64,000 nucleotides of DNA from CAWKDG01 sp963848355 (GCA_963848355.1 CAWKDG010000012.1:1860001-1924000); one strand, 5' to 3'. Counted from the first letter of the stretch, positions 25,686 through 34,378 are shown. Notes: a model not told the origin generated them from the sequence alone. Program-made: numbers and translations.

Positions 25686-26234
25686 GTGTCCGAGGTGCTA
25701 CAGCGTTACGGCTTCGTGGCAGGGGGCTTCACCGTCTGCGTCGAAGGAGTGGGGCCCGACAGTTGGTCGTGTGCGACCCCGTGCTCGGACTGGACGGTGA
25801 CCGATCTCGTCGCCCACGTCGTCATGACCCATCGGCGGGTGATCGCCACCCTGGACGGGACCGATCCCGTCGACATCGGTCCCGATGCCGACCTCGTCCC
25901 GCAGTGGCTCTCGGCCACGGCGGCGGTCACCGATGCTCTCGGTGACGAGGCCCGGGCATCGAAGCTCATGAAGGGGATGTTCGGAGAGCAGACCTTCGCA
26001 TCCCTCGTCGGCCGCCTGGTGTGCTCGGACACTCTCATCCACACGTGGGACCTGGCCCGGGCGACGGGACAGGTCGAGACTCTCGATCCCGATGCGGTGT
26101 CGAAAGCGCGGGAATCGCTCATCCTCCTCGATGACGCCATCCGTCGTCCCGGTGGTTTCGGGGAGAGGATCACCCCGGCGCCGGGAGCCGACGCCCAGAC
26201 ACAGTTCCTGAATTTCTGCGGCCGGGCCCCGTAA
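25686..26234 (+). CDS. TIGR03086-type protein, DinB/maleylpyruvate-isomerase-like fold
   Basis: 182 residues, four-helix-bundle protein of the actinobacterial mycothiol-dependent maleylpyruvate isomerase-like superfamily. CSDWTVTDLVAHV in the N-terminal third (with the usual W-x3-D-L-x2-H) and DTLIHTWDLARATGQ in the second half are diagnostic, supplying likely metal-binding His residues. Members are thought to be thiol-dependent S-transferases using mycothiol or similar. No substrate can be named. The start is set by the leaderless box at 25673; a longer form from 25620 would add 22 residues. Confidence 0.82.
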   Translation: MSEVLQRYGFVAGGFTVCVEGVGPDSWSCATPCSDWTVTDLVAHVVMTHRRVIATLDGTDPVDIGPDADLVPQWLSATAAVTDALGDEARASKLMKGMFGEQTFASLVGRLVCSDTLIHTWDLARATGQVETLDPDAVSKARESLILLDDAIRRPGGFGERITPAPGADAQTQFLNFCGRAP

Positions 26235-26475
26235 TTCCACTGCACTGCGTCGAGACAGCCCGTTGACACTGGTGACGCGAAGGGACTCGAACGATCATCG
26301 ACCAGGCGGTCGTCGGGGACGACGAACCGGTGTCCGTGCGTGATCGTCCCGAAGTGGCGCCGCCCTCGGCCGAACCCGATCCCGAACGTAAGTTCCGCAT
26401 CCATGCCGCTCACGAAGAACACGAGGACTGGTTGGCGGAGATGCTCATCGCCTCCCTGCTCCCAGCAGGTCCGCC

Positions 26476-26994
26476 ATGCCTGACATTCGAACATCACGCC
26501 TTCAGCTGCATGCGATCGATGTCGTAGAGGCCGAACGTATCGTCGCTGGGAGCGCGGGACCAGGTGACATCTGGGCCGAAGACTTCCCGTTCGAGGGCGA
26601 CGTTGGCGCGGTCGGGGGGTTCCTTCGCGCCACCGCCGACCAGGGAGAGCAACGACCGTTCGGTTACTACCGGATCACCCGTTTGGCCGACGGGCGGGCC
26701 ATCGGGGGGCTCGGCTTCAAGGGCCGGCCCGATGGCGGCTGCGTCGAGATCGGCTACGGCCTGGCTCCCTCGGCCCGCGGCCACGGCTACGCCTCGGAGG
26801 CGGTCATCGCCCTGCTGACCATGGCCGCCGACCACGGAGTGTCCAGGGTGATCGCCGACACGACCCTGGACAACATCGCTTCGCAACGGACCCTCATCGG
26901 CGCTGGATTCCGCCTCGTGAGCACCGACGCCGAGCTCCACCACTACGAGGTACTCCTCGAACAGGGGGCGGCTAGGGGGCCCTGCGGAGCCTGA
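26476..26994 (+). CDS. GNAT acetyltransferase, RimJ/RimL type
   Basis: 172 residues. TSRLQLHAI at the N-terminus and VEIGYGLAPSARGHGYASEAV (the acetyl-CoA loop RGHGYA) mark a RimJ/RimL-like acetyltransferase; ADTTLDNIASQRTLIGAGF is the matching C-terminal motif. These acetylate ribosomal N-termini, antibiotics or metabolites. The last 23 bases overlap the 3' end of the convergent glycosidase-like gene. The 240 bases before it (26235-26475) hold no convincing gene. Confidence 0.85.
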   Translation: MPDIRTSRLQLHAIDVVEAERIVAGSAGPGDIWAEDFPFEGDVGAVGGFLRATADQGEQRPFGYYRITRLADGRAIGGLGFKGRPDGGCVEIGYGLAPSARGHGYASEAVIALLTMAADHGVSRVIADTTLDNIASQRTLIGAGFRLVSTDAELHHYEVLLEQGAARGPCGA

Positions 26995-29092
26995 CTGTGA
27001 CGTGCTTGGTGCCCGGTACCAGCGTCACCGTGCCGGTGGCCTGGTCGATGGTGCCCGCCGTCGACGCCGAGATGTTTTCCACAAAGGAGGGGAGCTCGAA
27101 GCGCACCGGTCCGGACGTTGTCCCCGTCAACGCCAGCGTCACCGAGTCACCGCTCGAAGAGATCCGGATATCGAGCCGCCTGTTGTTGATGGTGGGGAAG
27201 TTCGTCACGGCGATCCGCTGGTGCCTACCCAGCCAACCGGGTGGCACGCCCCGTCCGACGATAAGGGCGCCGTCAGACTCCTCGGCTACCAGGGAGTCCA
27301 GCAGGACCTTGTTGGCCTGTGACATCCCCCAGGCGTGCGGGGAGGAGCCCTGTCCCGCCGCCGGGTGCTTGCCGATCCACGGCGTTGTCGCCGACGGGGC
27401 GGTCGAGCTCTCCCACCACGAGAACGGCCCGCTCTGGCTGTTGGCGATCATGAACTCATAGCTGAGGATCCCCTGGTCGCGATAGTCCCTACTGGCCAGC
27501 CCCGTCGCCCCGTCGCCCGCGTTGTACCCCGACGAGTAGTAGTCGTCCGGAAATCCGCCGAACGTGTCGGGTGGAAGCAGGCCCTTCAGCCGCTCGAACC
27601 CATAGGCATAGGTGGCGTCGATCATGGAAATCGCGGGGCCGGTCTGTGTCGCCCCGAAGAGGGAACCGTTCCAGGCCCACAGGCTGAGTGGCGAGGTCCA
27701 GTTGGCGTCTTTGGGGTGGACGCAACGGTCGGCCGTGTTGGGCTCGACCATGGAGCAGGGAAGGTAGTCGAGGTGGTAGCGGCTGATGGTGGCATCGAGG
27801 GTGTGATTCGTTGCTGCCAGGAGGCTCGAATACTCCTGCGCCGCCCAATCGGCTTCGGCCTGGTCGCCAATTCTCCTGGCCAAGTATTCATAGGCGACCA
27901 GGCCGAGCAGGGCCTCGAGGTTGTCGGAGGTCCAGTAACCCACGGTGTCGAGGTCGTTCGTCGACTCCATGATCCCCGATGGCCCCGTCCGGTCCGTCGC
28001 AATCTGGTGGGCCGCGTCCTCGATGCTGGGCTCGGTCGCACCCCCAGGGCCCTCGGTGTCGAAGTTCGACTTGACGAAGGTGACGTCTCCCGTTTTCATC
28101 AGGTAGACGGCCCAGGGCAGCGGATACGTCCAGATGCCGTCGTTGTACTGGCCCTGTGGTCCCATGACATTGCGGGCGGAGAGCAGGAGTGCATGGGCAT
28201 CGGCGAACTCGCCCTGGGTGAACAGGTTGGTCAGGATCCCGACGACGTCGTGGTCGAATTCCATGTTGTACCCGTTGACACCGGTGTTGAGGTTGTCACC
28301 GCTGCGCGCGATCTGGGTGTAGATGAACCCGCTCTTGTAGGCGTCGTTGAGCGAGGCGTCGGGCGTTTCGACGTTGGCGATGCCGGCCAGCTGCCGGTTC
28401 CAGAACACCGCCATGTGCGCGAAGTGCTGGCCGAAGGTACCGGCGGAGGCCAACGCCGGGGCGCTGGGCCAGGGATAGGAGTTCCCGAAGCGGTCCACGG
28501 CCAGCACGTAGTCGTGGATGGCGGTCCCATGCGGGGGCACCGTGTCGGGGGCCGTCTTCAGCTCCACCATCCCCGCCGCAGCGTCGGGATCCGCCGCTAT
28601 GGCATGGCCCGTCGGATTACGGACGTCGACCCGGCAGTACACGGCGACGTACGGATCGCCGCCGAGAGTCAACTTGTCGGCAAACTCGGTGATCGTGACC
28701 TCGGCGCCCGAGTGCCCGAACGACGTGACCTGTGCCGGCAGGTACCCGTCGGCGTCCGTCCAGGTGGTCGGAGTGCCGGTGTAGATGCCGAAGCCGAACT
28801 GCTTGTTGATGCCGCCCTGGACTTCGAAGCTCCCTCCCAGACAGGTCGTCACCCCGGACGCGTTGCCCTCCCATCCGATGGCCGACGCCGTGCCGTAGGC
28901 GCCCGTGAAGGCATCGGTGTTGGCGTTGAAGGAGCACTCGTACTTGGCTGACGGTCCCTCGCCGGTGGTCACCAGCGCCGGTTGGGTCACTCCCTGAGCC
29001 GCCGCCGTCGGGGCCGCGACGAGCACGGTGACCGCACCCGGGCCCATCAATGTGCCCGTCATCAACGCAGCCGCTCCCGCCCATTGGCGCAC
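26972..29092 (-). CDS. Large secreted (alpha/alpha)6-barrel glycosidase-like protein
   Basis: 706 residues from GTG 29092, which starts a signal-peptide-like stretch (hydrophobic residues 4-29, cleavage probably after AAAQG). An N-terminal beta-sandwich-like domain (to about 250) is followed by a helical six-hairpin domain with repeated Trp/Tyr/Asp-rich loops (NGYNMEFDHD, YNDGIWTYPLPWAVYL, GYWTSDNLEALLGL, WTSPLSLWAWNG) and a beta-rich tail. The layout resembles glucoamylase and other six-hairpin glycosidases acting on extracellular glycans. The general acid/base cannot be fixed by eye, and the family is not certain. There is no neighbouring sugar-uptake gene, and its G+C is visibly lower than its surroundings in places. 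Confidence 0.7.
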   Translation of the reverse strand: MRQWAGAAALMTGTLMGPGAVTVLVAAPTAAAQGVTQPALVTTGEGPSAKYECSFNANTDAFTGAYGTASAIGWEGNASGVTTCLGGSFEVQGGINKQFGFGIYTGTPTTWTDADGYLPAQVTSFGHSGAEVTITEFADKLTLGGDPYVAVYCRVDVRNPTGHAIAADPDAAAGMVELKTAPDTVPPHGTAIHDYVLAVDRFGNSYPWPSAPALASAGTFGQHFAHMAVFWNRQLAGIANVETPDASLNDAYKSGFIYTQIARSGDNLNTGVNGYNMEFDHDVVGILTNLFTQGEFADAHALLLSARNVMGPQGQYNDGIWTYPLPWAVYLMKTGDVTFVKSNFDTEGPGGATEPSIEDAAHQIATDRTGPSGIMESTNDLDTVGYWTSDNLEALLGLVAYEYLARRIGDQAEADWAAQEYSSLLAATNHTLDATISRYHLDYLPCSMVEPNTADRCVHPKDANWTSPLSLWAWNGSLFGATQTGPAISMIDATYAYGFERLKGLLPPDTFGGFPDDYYSSGYNAGDGATGLASRDYRDQGILSYEFMIANSQSGPFSWWESSTAPSATTPWIGKHPAAGQGSSPHAWGMSQANKVLLDSLVAEESDGALIVGRGVPPGWLGRHQRIAVTNFPTINNRRLDIRISSSGDSVTLALTGTTSGPVRFELPSFVENISASTAGTIDQATGTVTLVPGTKHVTVRLRRAP

Positions 29093-29147
29093 GCTTCGAT
29101 TCTGCCTTGTCGTTGGACCAACCTCCCGGGAATACGATAGGGCCTTG

Positions 29148-29399
29148 ATGTCCGACACCGTTGAATCTCTGGTCCTCGACCTTCTCGAATGGATAGGCCC
29201 CGGCTCACGCCCGTACGCGGAGGTACTCGACGCGTGGCGCACGTCTTGTCCGCGGTTGCCAGTGTGGGAGGACGCCATCGACCGTGGCTTTGTCACCTGT
29301 CGATACGAGGTCGGACCCGGTCGGCTCGTGTCGGTATCCGACGCTGGTCTGGACTTCCTGCGCCAACGACGTCCAACTTCGTCGGTGGCGATGACGTAG
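29148..29399 (+). CDS. Small conserved protein of unknown function
   Basis: 83 residues. The pattern SLVLDLLEWIG, RPYAEVLDAWRTSCPRLPVWE, then a C-terminal VSDAGLDFLR resembles a small protein family found in Proteobacteria and Actinobacteria, with a predicted winged-helix shape. No reaction or partner is known. ATG 29148 is preceded by TACGAT ten bases earlier and has no ribosome site, so the mRNA is probably leaderless. It is divergent from the secreted glycosidase-like gene (about 55 bases apart), so the two promoters overlap. Confidence 0.65.
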   Translation: MSDTVESLVLDLLEWIGPGSRPYAEVLDAWRTSCPRLPVWEDAIDRGFVTCRYEVGPGRLVSVSDAGLDFLRQRRPTSSVAMT

Positions 29400-29441
29400 A
29401 GCCGCCCGTCCCTCCGGGAACCGCCGCTCGTCGCAACCGAG

Positions 29442-30248
29442 CTATGCCAGGGTGAGGCGGAGAAGGGCGGCGAACTCCCCGGCGTTGCCGGCGAAGCCGC
29501 CGTGGCCTCCGGGAAAGTCGACCAACGGCGTGCCGAGGCGTTCGGCCAGCGCCGCCGCCGTGCGCTGGGGGAACTCCCCTTTCGATGCGGTTCCCCCGGC
29601 GACCACCACCCGGGCCGGACCGGCCTGAAGGGCGGAGAAGTCCGGCTGGTAGAGCGCTATCGGGAGCAGGCCGTGACCGAAGAAGCGTTCGCTCGTTGCG
29701 TCCATCCCAGTCGGCGGCTCCGGCGCGGTACCACCGCTCAGTCGGGGCAAACTCATGCCGGTGAAGGCGAAGAACCTCGCCCACGCCGCGCCGGTGCCGT
29801 CGTTGCGGTAGGTGTCGTAGATGTCGTGCATCCCAGAGCGGGCATCATCGGCCTCGGGCAGGAGCCGGGCGAGCGGGGGCTCATGGGCCACGAGGGTATG
29901 CACGCGGCCTGGGTAGCGCGCCACCAAGGCGAGTCCGGTGACCGCACCACCGCTGCTGCCGAACACATGAGCGGGCCCGTCGCTGACCGCCTCCAGAACG
30001 CGGCGCACGTCGTCGGCCAGCAGGTCCGGCTCGCCGTCCTGGTCGTCGTCTTCGATTGTGCTGTGGGCGAAACCTCGGGGGTCGTAGGTCACCACGGTGT
30101 AGTCCTCGGCGAGCAGTGGTGCAATGGCGGCGAATCCCGAAACACCCATGGGATGGCCTATCAGCATGAGCGTTGGGCCCGAGCCTTGGACCTCGTAGTA
30201 CAGACGCGCGCCCGGAACGTCCAAGGAGTGACTCGTCGGCAACGACAT
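29442..30248 (-). CDS. Alpha/beta hydrolase
   Basis: 268 residues from ATG 30248 (GAGGA lies upstream; the longer in-frame start at 30299 lacks a site). ARLYYEVQGSGPTLMLIGHP is the N-terminal core with the oxyanion HP. The nucleophile elbow reads GSSGG, the acid lies around VVVAGGTASKGE, and the His is in PGGHGGF. Esterases, epoxide hydrolases and haloperoxidases share this fold; the substrate is unknown. Confidence 0.85.
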   Translation of the reverse strand: MSLPTSHSLDVPGARLYYEVQGSGPTLMLIGHPMGVSGFAAIAPLLAEDYTVVTYDPRGFAHSTIEDDDQDGEPDLLADDVRRVLEAVSDGPAHVFGSSGGAVTGLALVARYPGRVHTLVAHEPPLARLLPEADDARSGMHDIYDTYRNDGTGAAWARFFAFTGMSLPRLSGGTAPEPPTGMDATSERFFGHGLLPIALYQPDFSALQAGPARVVVAGGTASKGEFPQRTAAALAERLGTPLVDFPGGHGGFAGNAGEFAALLRLTLA

Positions 30249-30314
30249 GTTCAGCACGTCCTCGGTCGAGATTCGGGAATAGATCAGCTGGAAGGCCAAA
30301 GGCTAACTCCGTAG

Positions 30315-30461
30315 GTACCTGCCGGCCTCTTCAACTCCAGCCTCGAAGGTCAAACCCGCCGCGCCATCGACATTCATGAGGATGAGAAGCTCAGTGAACG
30401 GGCATTCAAGGGGCTGATCCGAGAAGCCGTGGCGCTGAACCAGACCTCACGTCGCGCGTAG
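30315..30461 (+). pseudogene. Remnant of a DUF1801-family gene (C-terminus only)
   Basis: A reading frame ending at TAG 30459-30461 spells about 48 residues matching the C-terminal end of DUF1801 proteins: AGLFNSSLEGQTRRAID, then HEDEKLSERAFKGLI and REAVALN. It begins right after an in-frame TAG at about 30312 with no start codon, so the first two thirds of the gene are gone. It lies between the hydrolase and a truncated tRNA copy, so it probably marks an old rearrangement. The alignment is from memory of the family, not a search. Confidence 0.6.
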
Positions 30462-30489
30462 TCCGAGCGTCCTCGGGCTTGTGGCCAGA

Positions 30490-30541
30490 AAAATTTTGGC
30501 GCCCGCGCCAGAACTCGAACCTGCGCCACCGGCTCCGGAGG
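30490..30541 (-). repeat. Truncated copy of the tRNA-Arg 3' half (att-like direct repeat)
   Basis: Bases 30513-30541 are identical, over 29 bases, to 31442-31470 inside the intact tRNA-Arg. The match runs from the anticodon loop through the T arm. It continues imperfectly through the acceptor end to the flanking T-run. The 5' half of the tRNA is absent, so this copy cannot make a tRNA. The orientation equals that of the intact gene, the arrangement left by elements that insert at tRNA 3' ends. Confidence 0.85.
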
Positions 30542-30700
30542 GCAGTCCGAGTCGTCCACACCGTCTTTCCGATATACGTCGCTGTGCCCCTGAACTGGAC
30601 TTTTCGGTCCAGGCCGCGTGCACTGTGTGTAACCGAGCTCGCTGGTCGCGATGCCACCTCGATCGGCGAAGCCGGCCAAGCACCCCTCGCCGGGCCGAGG

Positions 30701-31225
30701 CTAGAACCTGAAGCGAGTCAGCCCGCCCGGATCGGTGCCCAGTACCACCGTCACCGAATGTGGTTTGACCCGAAACACTTTCCATGGCGGTGGTCCCTGC
30801 GACGGAGCGTTGAACGGAGCGGTGATACCGGCCCCGGTCTCATCCAGTTCGGCGGGCCACCCCTGATCCGCCCAGGCATTGGCGAGGCGCGTCAGCGTTG
30901 CCGGGTCGGTTTCCCGCTCTGCATCACCTTCGGCGACGACGTCTGCATCGCGAATCGAAACCGCGATCGAGCAGCGCCGATCGCGGGCGACGTTGCGGCA
31001 CTTCCGGGTACCCGATCCAGTCTGGAACCAGAAGCTTCCGTCCAGCCAGAGCGCACCAACAGCGGTCACGTGCGGGCTTCCGTCCTCGTTCACCGTCGAG
31101 AGCCACGTCGTGCGAGCGTTGTGGGCATCGGGAGCCGGCGGCGATCCGGCATCGAGTTTCTCGACGACGTTCGCCCAGTTCACTGCCGGCAATCCGTCCG
31201 CCGCACCCAGGTTAATGATCTCCAT
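30701..31225 (-). CDS. Pyridoxamine 5'-phosphate oxidase family (FMN/F420 split-barrel) protein
   Basis: 174 residues from ATG 31225 (AAGGAG nine bases upstream; the longer frame to 31258 is not needed). The split-barrel signature TTWLSTVNEDGSPHVTAVGALW is followed by FWFQTGSGTRKCRN, the phosphate-contact region, and a C-terminal WKVFRVKPHSVTVVLG strand. Relatives bind FMN, F420 or haem and reduce or detoxify small molecules. The gene is the only cargo between the intact tRNA-Arg and its truncated copy. Confidence 0.85.
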   Translation of the reverse strand: MEIINLGAADGLPAVNWANVVEKLDAGSPPAPDAHNARTTWLSTVNEDGSPHVTAVGALWLDGSFWFQTGSGTRKCRNVARDRRCSIAVSIRDADVVAEGDAERETDPATLTRLANAWADQGWPAELDETGAGITAPFNAPSQGPPPWKVFRVKPHSVTVVLGTDPGGLTRFRF

Positions 31226-31428
31226 GACCTCACTCTCCTTCCCGTAGTCCGGCGACATTGCTCAGACGCTTACCGGTCCGCAAAGTCATCGCGTATCGAG
31301 GGGTGGAAGTCCTCCCGACCTTGTAAGGCCGTCATATTCGGAGTCTGCCGCAGTAGATCGATACTGTCGTCAGGTGTGGATCTTGACCACCGGTTGAGCC
31401 AAATCATCCGAGACGGAGGAAATTTTTG

Positions 31429-31500
31429 CGCCCCCGGCAGGACTCGAACCTGCGCCACCGGCTCCGGAGGCCGGTGCTCTATCCGCTGAGCTACGGGGGC
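31429..31500 (-). tRNA. tRNA-Arg (CCG anticodon)
   Basis: On the minus strand the acceptor stem GCCCCCG pairs with CGGGGGC. The D arm is GCTC/GAGC; the anticodon stem CCGGC/GCCGG encloses loop CTCCGGA (anticodon CCG, reading CGG). A 4-base variable region TGGC precedes the T stem GCAGG/CCTGC with loop TTCGAGT. The discriminator is G, and CCA is not encoded. All stems pair perfectly. Confidence 0.95.
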
Positions 31501-31610
31501 GGGGGTGTGGCGCGATGCGGGGACACGCCGCGGACGGCCAGACGATCGATCCGCGCCACGCACTGTAGTCGCCGAGTCCGGCGTCGCCGGGAGGCGCGGG
31601 AGCGGCCCGG

Positions 31611-31616
31611 TAACCT
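31611..31616 (+). promoter_or_regulatory. -10 box for lysA
   Basis: TAACCT is eight bases before ATG 31625 and no ribosome binding site lies between them, which suggests a leaderless lysA-hom-thrC mRNA. Confidence 0.45.
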
Positions 31617-31624
31617 TCTGTCTC

Positions 31625-32953
31625 ATGGCTGGCCCGTCCGAGCGTTCTCCCGGGGGTCGGCTCGGTCCGGACGAGGGTCCGGTGGACTCGATGCTGCTCC
31701 CGATGACGGCTCGACGAGAAACCGACGGTCGCCTTTCGGTCGGCGGTGTCGATCTCGTCGCTCTCGCTGACCGCATCGGAACACCTCTGTTCGTCTACGA
31801 CGAGACCCACCTGCGGACGCGCTGCCGGGAGGCCGTGGCCGCCTGGGGCGAGGGCGTGGCCTACGCCACCAAGGCCTTTCTGTGCTCGGCCATGGCCCGC
31901 CTGGCCCACGAGGAAGGGATGTGGCTGGACGTATCGACCGCAGGTGAGTTGCACGTCGCCTTGTCGGCCGGGGTGCCGGCGTCCCGACTGGTCATGCACG
32001 GCAACAACAAGTCCACCGAGGAGCTCGTCCGGGCGCTCGAGGTGGGGGTGGGACGCGTCGTCGTCGATTCCTTCGACGAGATCGATCGATTGGCCGAATT
32101 GACCGGCGCCGATGTCTCTACCGGCGTCGTTGACGTGCTCGTACGCGTGACGCCCGGTGTCGAGGCGCACACCCACGAGTTCGTCCGGACCGGCCAGGAG
32201 GATTCGAAATTCGGTTTCGGGCTGGCCTCGGGTGCCGCCACCGAGGCGGTGACCCGGCTGCAGGCCCTTCCCGGGGTGAGGCTTCTCGGGGTCCATGCCC
32301 ACATCGGAAGTCAGATCTTCCGGGTCGAATCCTTCGCCGACGAGGTGGGCGCCCTGGTGGGCTTCTTCGCGCCACTCGGGCTGGGCGAGCTGTGCGTGGG
32401 GGGTGGGCTGGGCGTGGCCTACGTGGCAGGAGAGAGCGCCCCGGGCCTCTCGGAGTGGGCCCGGATCGTGCGGGACGCCTGCCGCCAGGCCGGCCTCCCG
32501 ACCGACGTCCGCGTGACAGCCGAGCCGGGCCGGTCCATCGTCGGCACCGCCGGGATGACCCTCTACCGGGTCGGCACCATCAAGGAGCTCCCCGGCCTGC
32601 GTACCTATGTGGCCGTGGACGGGGGGATGAGCGACAACCCCCGCCCGGTGCTCTACGACAGCGGGTACGAGGCCTTTCTGCCCCGGGCGCCGGGGGCTGT
32701 CCGCCCGCGGGCCGTCCGGGTGGTGGGCAAGCACTGCGAGTCGGGCGATGTGGTCGTGGCCGACGCCCGGGTCCCGGCCGACACCTCGGTGGGCGACATC
32801 CTGGCCACGCCGGTCACGGGCGCCTACGGCTACTCCATGGCCTCCAATTACAACAAGGTGCCCCGCCCGGCCGTGGTCTTCGTGGCCGATGGCGCCACCC
32901 GGGTCGTCGTTCGGCGGGAGACGGACGAGGATCTCGTGCGCCTGGACGGCTGA
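31625..32953 (+). CDS. lysA: Diaminopimelate decarboxylase
   Basis: 442 residues. PLP-dependent, final step of lysine synthesis: meso-diaminopimelate to lysine and CO2. The PLP Lys is in VAYATKAFL; HGNNKS, HAHIGSQ, GGGLGVAY and EPGRSIVG are the other fold-III landmarks; HCESGD supplies the substrate Cys/Glu from the partner subunit. The first 40 residues look like a lineage-specific extension; if ATG 31691 were used the core would still be complete. First gene of lysA-hom-thrC, and just downstream of tRNA-Arg, which is transcribed away from it. Confidence 0.96.
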   Translation: MAGPSERSPGGRLGPDEGPVDSMLLPMTARRETDGRLSVGGVDLVALADRIGTPLFVYDETHLRTRCREAVAAWGEGVAYATKAFLCSAMARLAHEEGMWLDVSTAGELHVALSAGVPASRLVMHGNNKSTEELVRALEVGVGRVVVDSFDEIDRLAELTGADVSTGVVDVLVRVTPGVEAHTHEFVRTGQEDSKFGFGLASGAATEAVTRLQALPGVRLLGVHAHIGSQIFRVESFADEVGALVGFFAPLGLGELCVGGGLGVAYVAGESAPGLSEWARIVRDACRQAGLPTDVRVTAEPGRSIVGTAGMTLYRVGTIKELPGLRTYVAVDGGMSDNPRPVLYDSGYEAFLPRAPGAVRPRAVRVVGKHCESGDVVVADARVPADTSVGDILATPVTGAYGYSMASNYNKVPRPAVVFVADGATRVVVRRETDEDLVRLDG

Positions 32954-33003
32954 ACCCCGTGGTCGTGGCCCGGAGTTCACCGGGCTCCGGCCGCGACGGG
33001 CGG

Positions 33004-33009
33004 TAGCGT
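33004..33009 (+). promoter_or_regulatory. -10 box for hom
   Basis: TAGCGT lies seven bases before ATG 33017 and overlaps the alternative GTG at 33008. If real, the mRNA is leaderless and begins at 33017. Confidence 0.4.
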
Positions 33010-33016
33010 GACCATG

Positions 33017-34378
33017 ATGGTGCGGAGGACGCAGGAGACGGAGCCGCACGGTCACCCCGTTTCCACCGATCAGCCGGTTCGGGTGGCCGTTCTCGGCGCC
33101 GGAAACGTCGGGGGTGCCCTCGTCTCACTGCTCCTGAACGAGGGCGACGCCATCGCCGCCCGTTCCGGCGTCCGCTTCGAGCTGGTCGGCGTGGCCGTGG
33201 GTGACGCCACCCGGGCGCGCCCCGGAGTGCCTGCGGCCCTCCTCACCGGGGACGCCAAGGGTCTCGTCGCCAATCCCGACGTCGACGTGGTGGTGGAGCT
33301 GATCGGCGGCCTCGATCCGGCCCGGGACCTGGTCGAATCCGCCCTGGTCGCCGGGCGGCCGGTGGTGACGGCGAACAAGGAGCTGATCGCCGCTCACGGT
33401 CCGGCACTGGCCGACGCCGCCGCCGCCGCCGGGGTCGACCTCCTGTACGAGGCGGCGGTGGCCGGCGCCATTCCCCTCATCCGTCCCTTGCGGGAGTCGC
33501 TGGCGGGCGAGCGCATCCGGCGCGTGGTCGGCATCGTCAACGGGACCACCAATTTCATCCTGACGACCATGTCGGAGCAGGGTCTGACCTACGCCGAGGC
33601 CCTGGGCGAAGCGCAGCGCCTGGGTTTCGCCGAACGCGACCCGGCCGCCGACGTCGACGGTCACGACGCCGCCGCCAAAGCGGCCATCCTGGCCAGCCTG
33701 GCTTTCCGGTGCATCGTCACCGGTAACGACGTGCCGCGCGAGGGAATCGCTTCGGTCGACCCGGTCGATATCGCCTTCGCCGACCGGCTCGGCTACGTGG
33801 TGAAGCTGCTGGCCGTGGCCGAACGCTTCGACGACGACGGCGGTGCCGACGCCTCGCCCGAGATCTCGGTTCGTGTACACCCGGCCATGCTCCCCCGCAC
33901 GCACCCTCTGGCCGCCGTCCGCGGCGCCTTCAATGCCGTCTTCATCGAAGGTGCCGCCGCCGGCGAGCTCATGCTCTACGGCCGGGGCGCCGGTGGCCTC
34001 CCCACGGCGTCGGCCGTTCTGGGTGACCTCATCGATGCCGCCCACCACCTGCGGGCCCGGTCGCCGGCTCGGTTGGCGCCCCGTGTCGACGCCCGCATCC
34101 GTCCCGACGACGACCTTCTCTGCGCGTGGTACCTGAGCATCGATGTCGCCGACCGCCCCGGCGTCCTGGCCGCCGTGGCCCGGGTCTTCGGCCTCCATGA
34201 CGTGTCGATCCGTTCCATGGAACAGGTCGGTCTCGGTGACGAGGCGCGGCTCATCTTCCTGACCCACGTGGCACGGGCCGGGGATGTCCGTCTCACGATC
34301 GACGGCCTGCGCCAGCTCGACGTCGTCGACCGCGTGGGCGGAGTCCTGCGCATCGTGGGCGACCAGGACGGGGGCTAG
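33017..34378 (+). CDS. hom: Homoserine dehydrogenase
   Basis: 453 residues. It reduces aspartate semialdehyde to homoserine, the branch point to threonine and methionine. The NAD(P) loop is LGAGNVGGALV; VTANKELIAAHG and GIVNGTTNFILT hold the catalytic Lys and substrate site; ERDPAADVDGHDAAAK is the signature around the active-site Asp/Lys. The C-terminal 80 residues form an ACT domain (DVADRPGVLAAVARVF), so feedback control by threonine is likely. The start is chosen from the leaderless -10; GTG 33008 or ATG 33014 are alternatives. Confidence 0.95.
   Translation: MVRRTQETEPHGHPVSTDQPVRVAVLGAGNVGGALVSLLLNEGDAIAARSGVRFELVGVAVGDATRARPGVPAALLTGDAKGLVANPDVDVVVELIGGLDPARDLVESALVAGRPVVTANKELIAAHGPALADAAAAAGVDLLYEAAVAGAIPLIRPLRESLAGERIRRVVGIVNGTTNFILTTMSEQGLTYAEALGEAQRLGFAERDPAADVDGHDAAAKAAILASLAFRCIVTGNDVPREGIASVDPVDIAFADRLGYVVKLLAVAERFDDDGGADASPEISVRVHPAMLPRTHPLAAVRGAFNAVFIEGAAAGELMLYGRGAGGLPTASAVLGDLIDAAHHLRARSPARLAPRVDARIRPDDDLLCAWYLSIDVADRPGVLAAVARVFGLHDVSIRSMEQVGLGDEARLIFLTHVARAGDVRLTIDGLRQLDVVDRVGGVLRIVGDQDGG

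Noticed and set aside
26235..26475. Small plus-strand frame at 26330 (65 codons) and a long minus frame
   Set aside because: Neither has a ribosome site, a leaderless box or a protein-like pattern; the region is left without a gene call.
30490..30541. A second functional tRNA gene
   Set aside because: Only the 3' half is present; no D arm or 5' acceptor strand follows.
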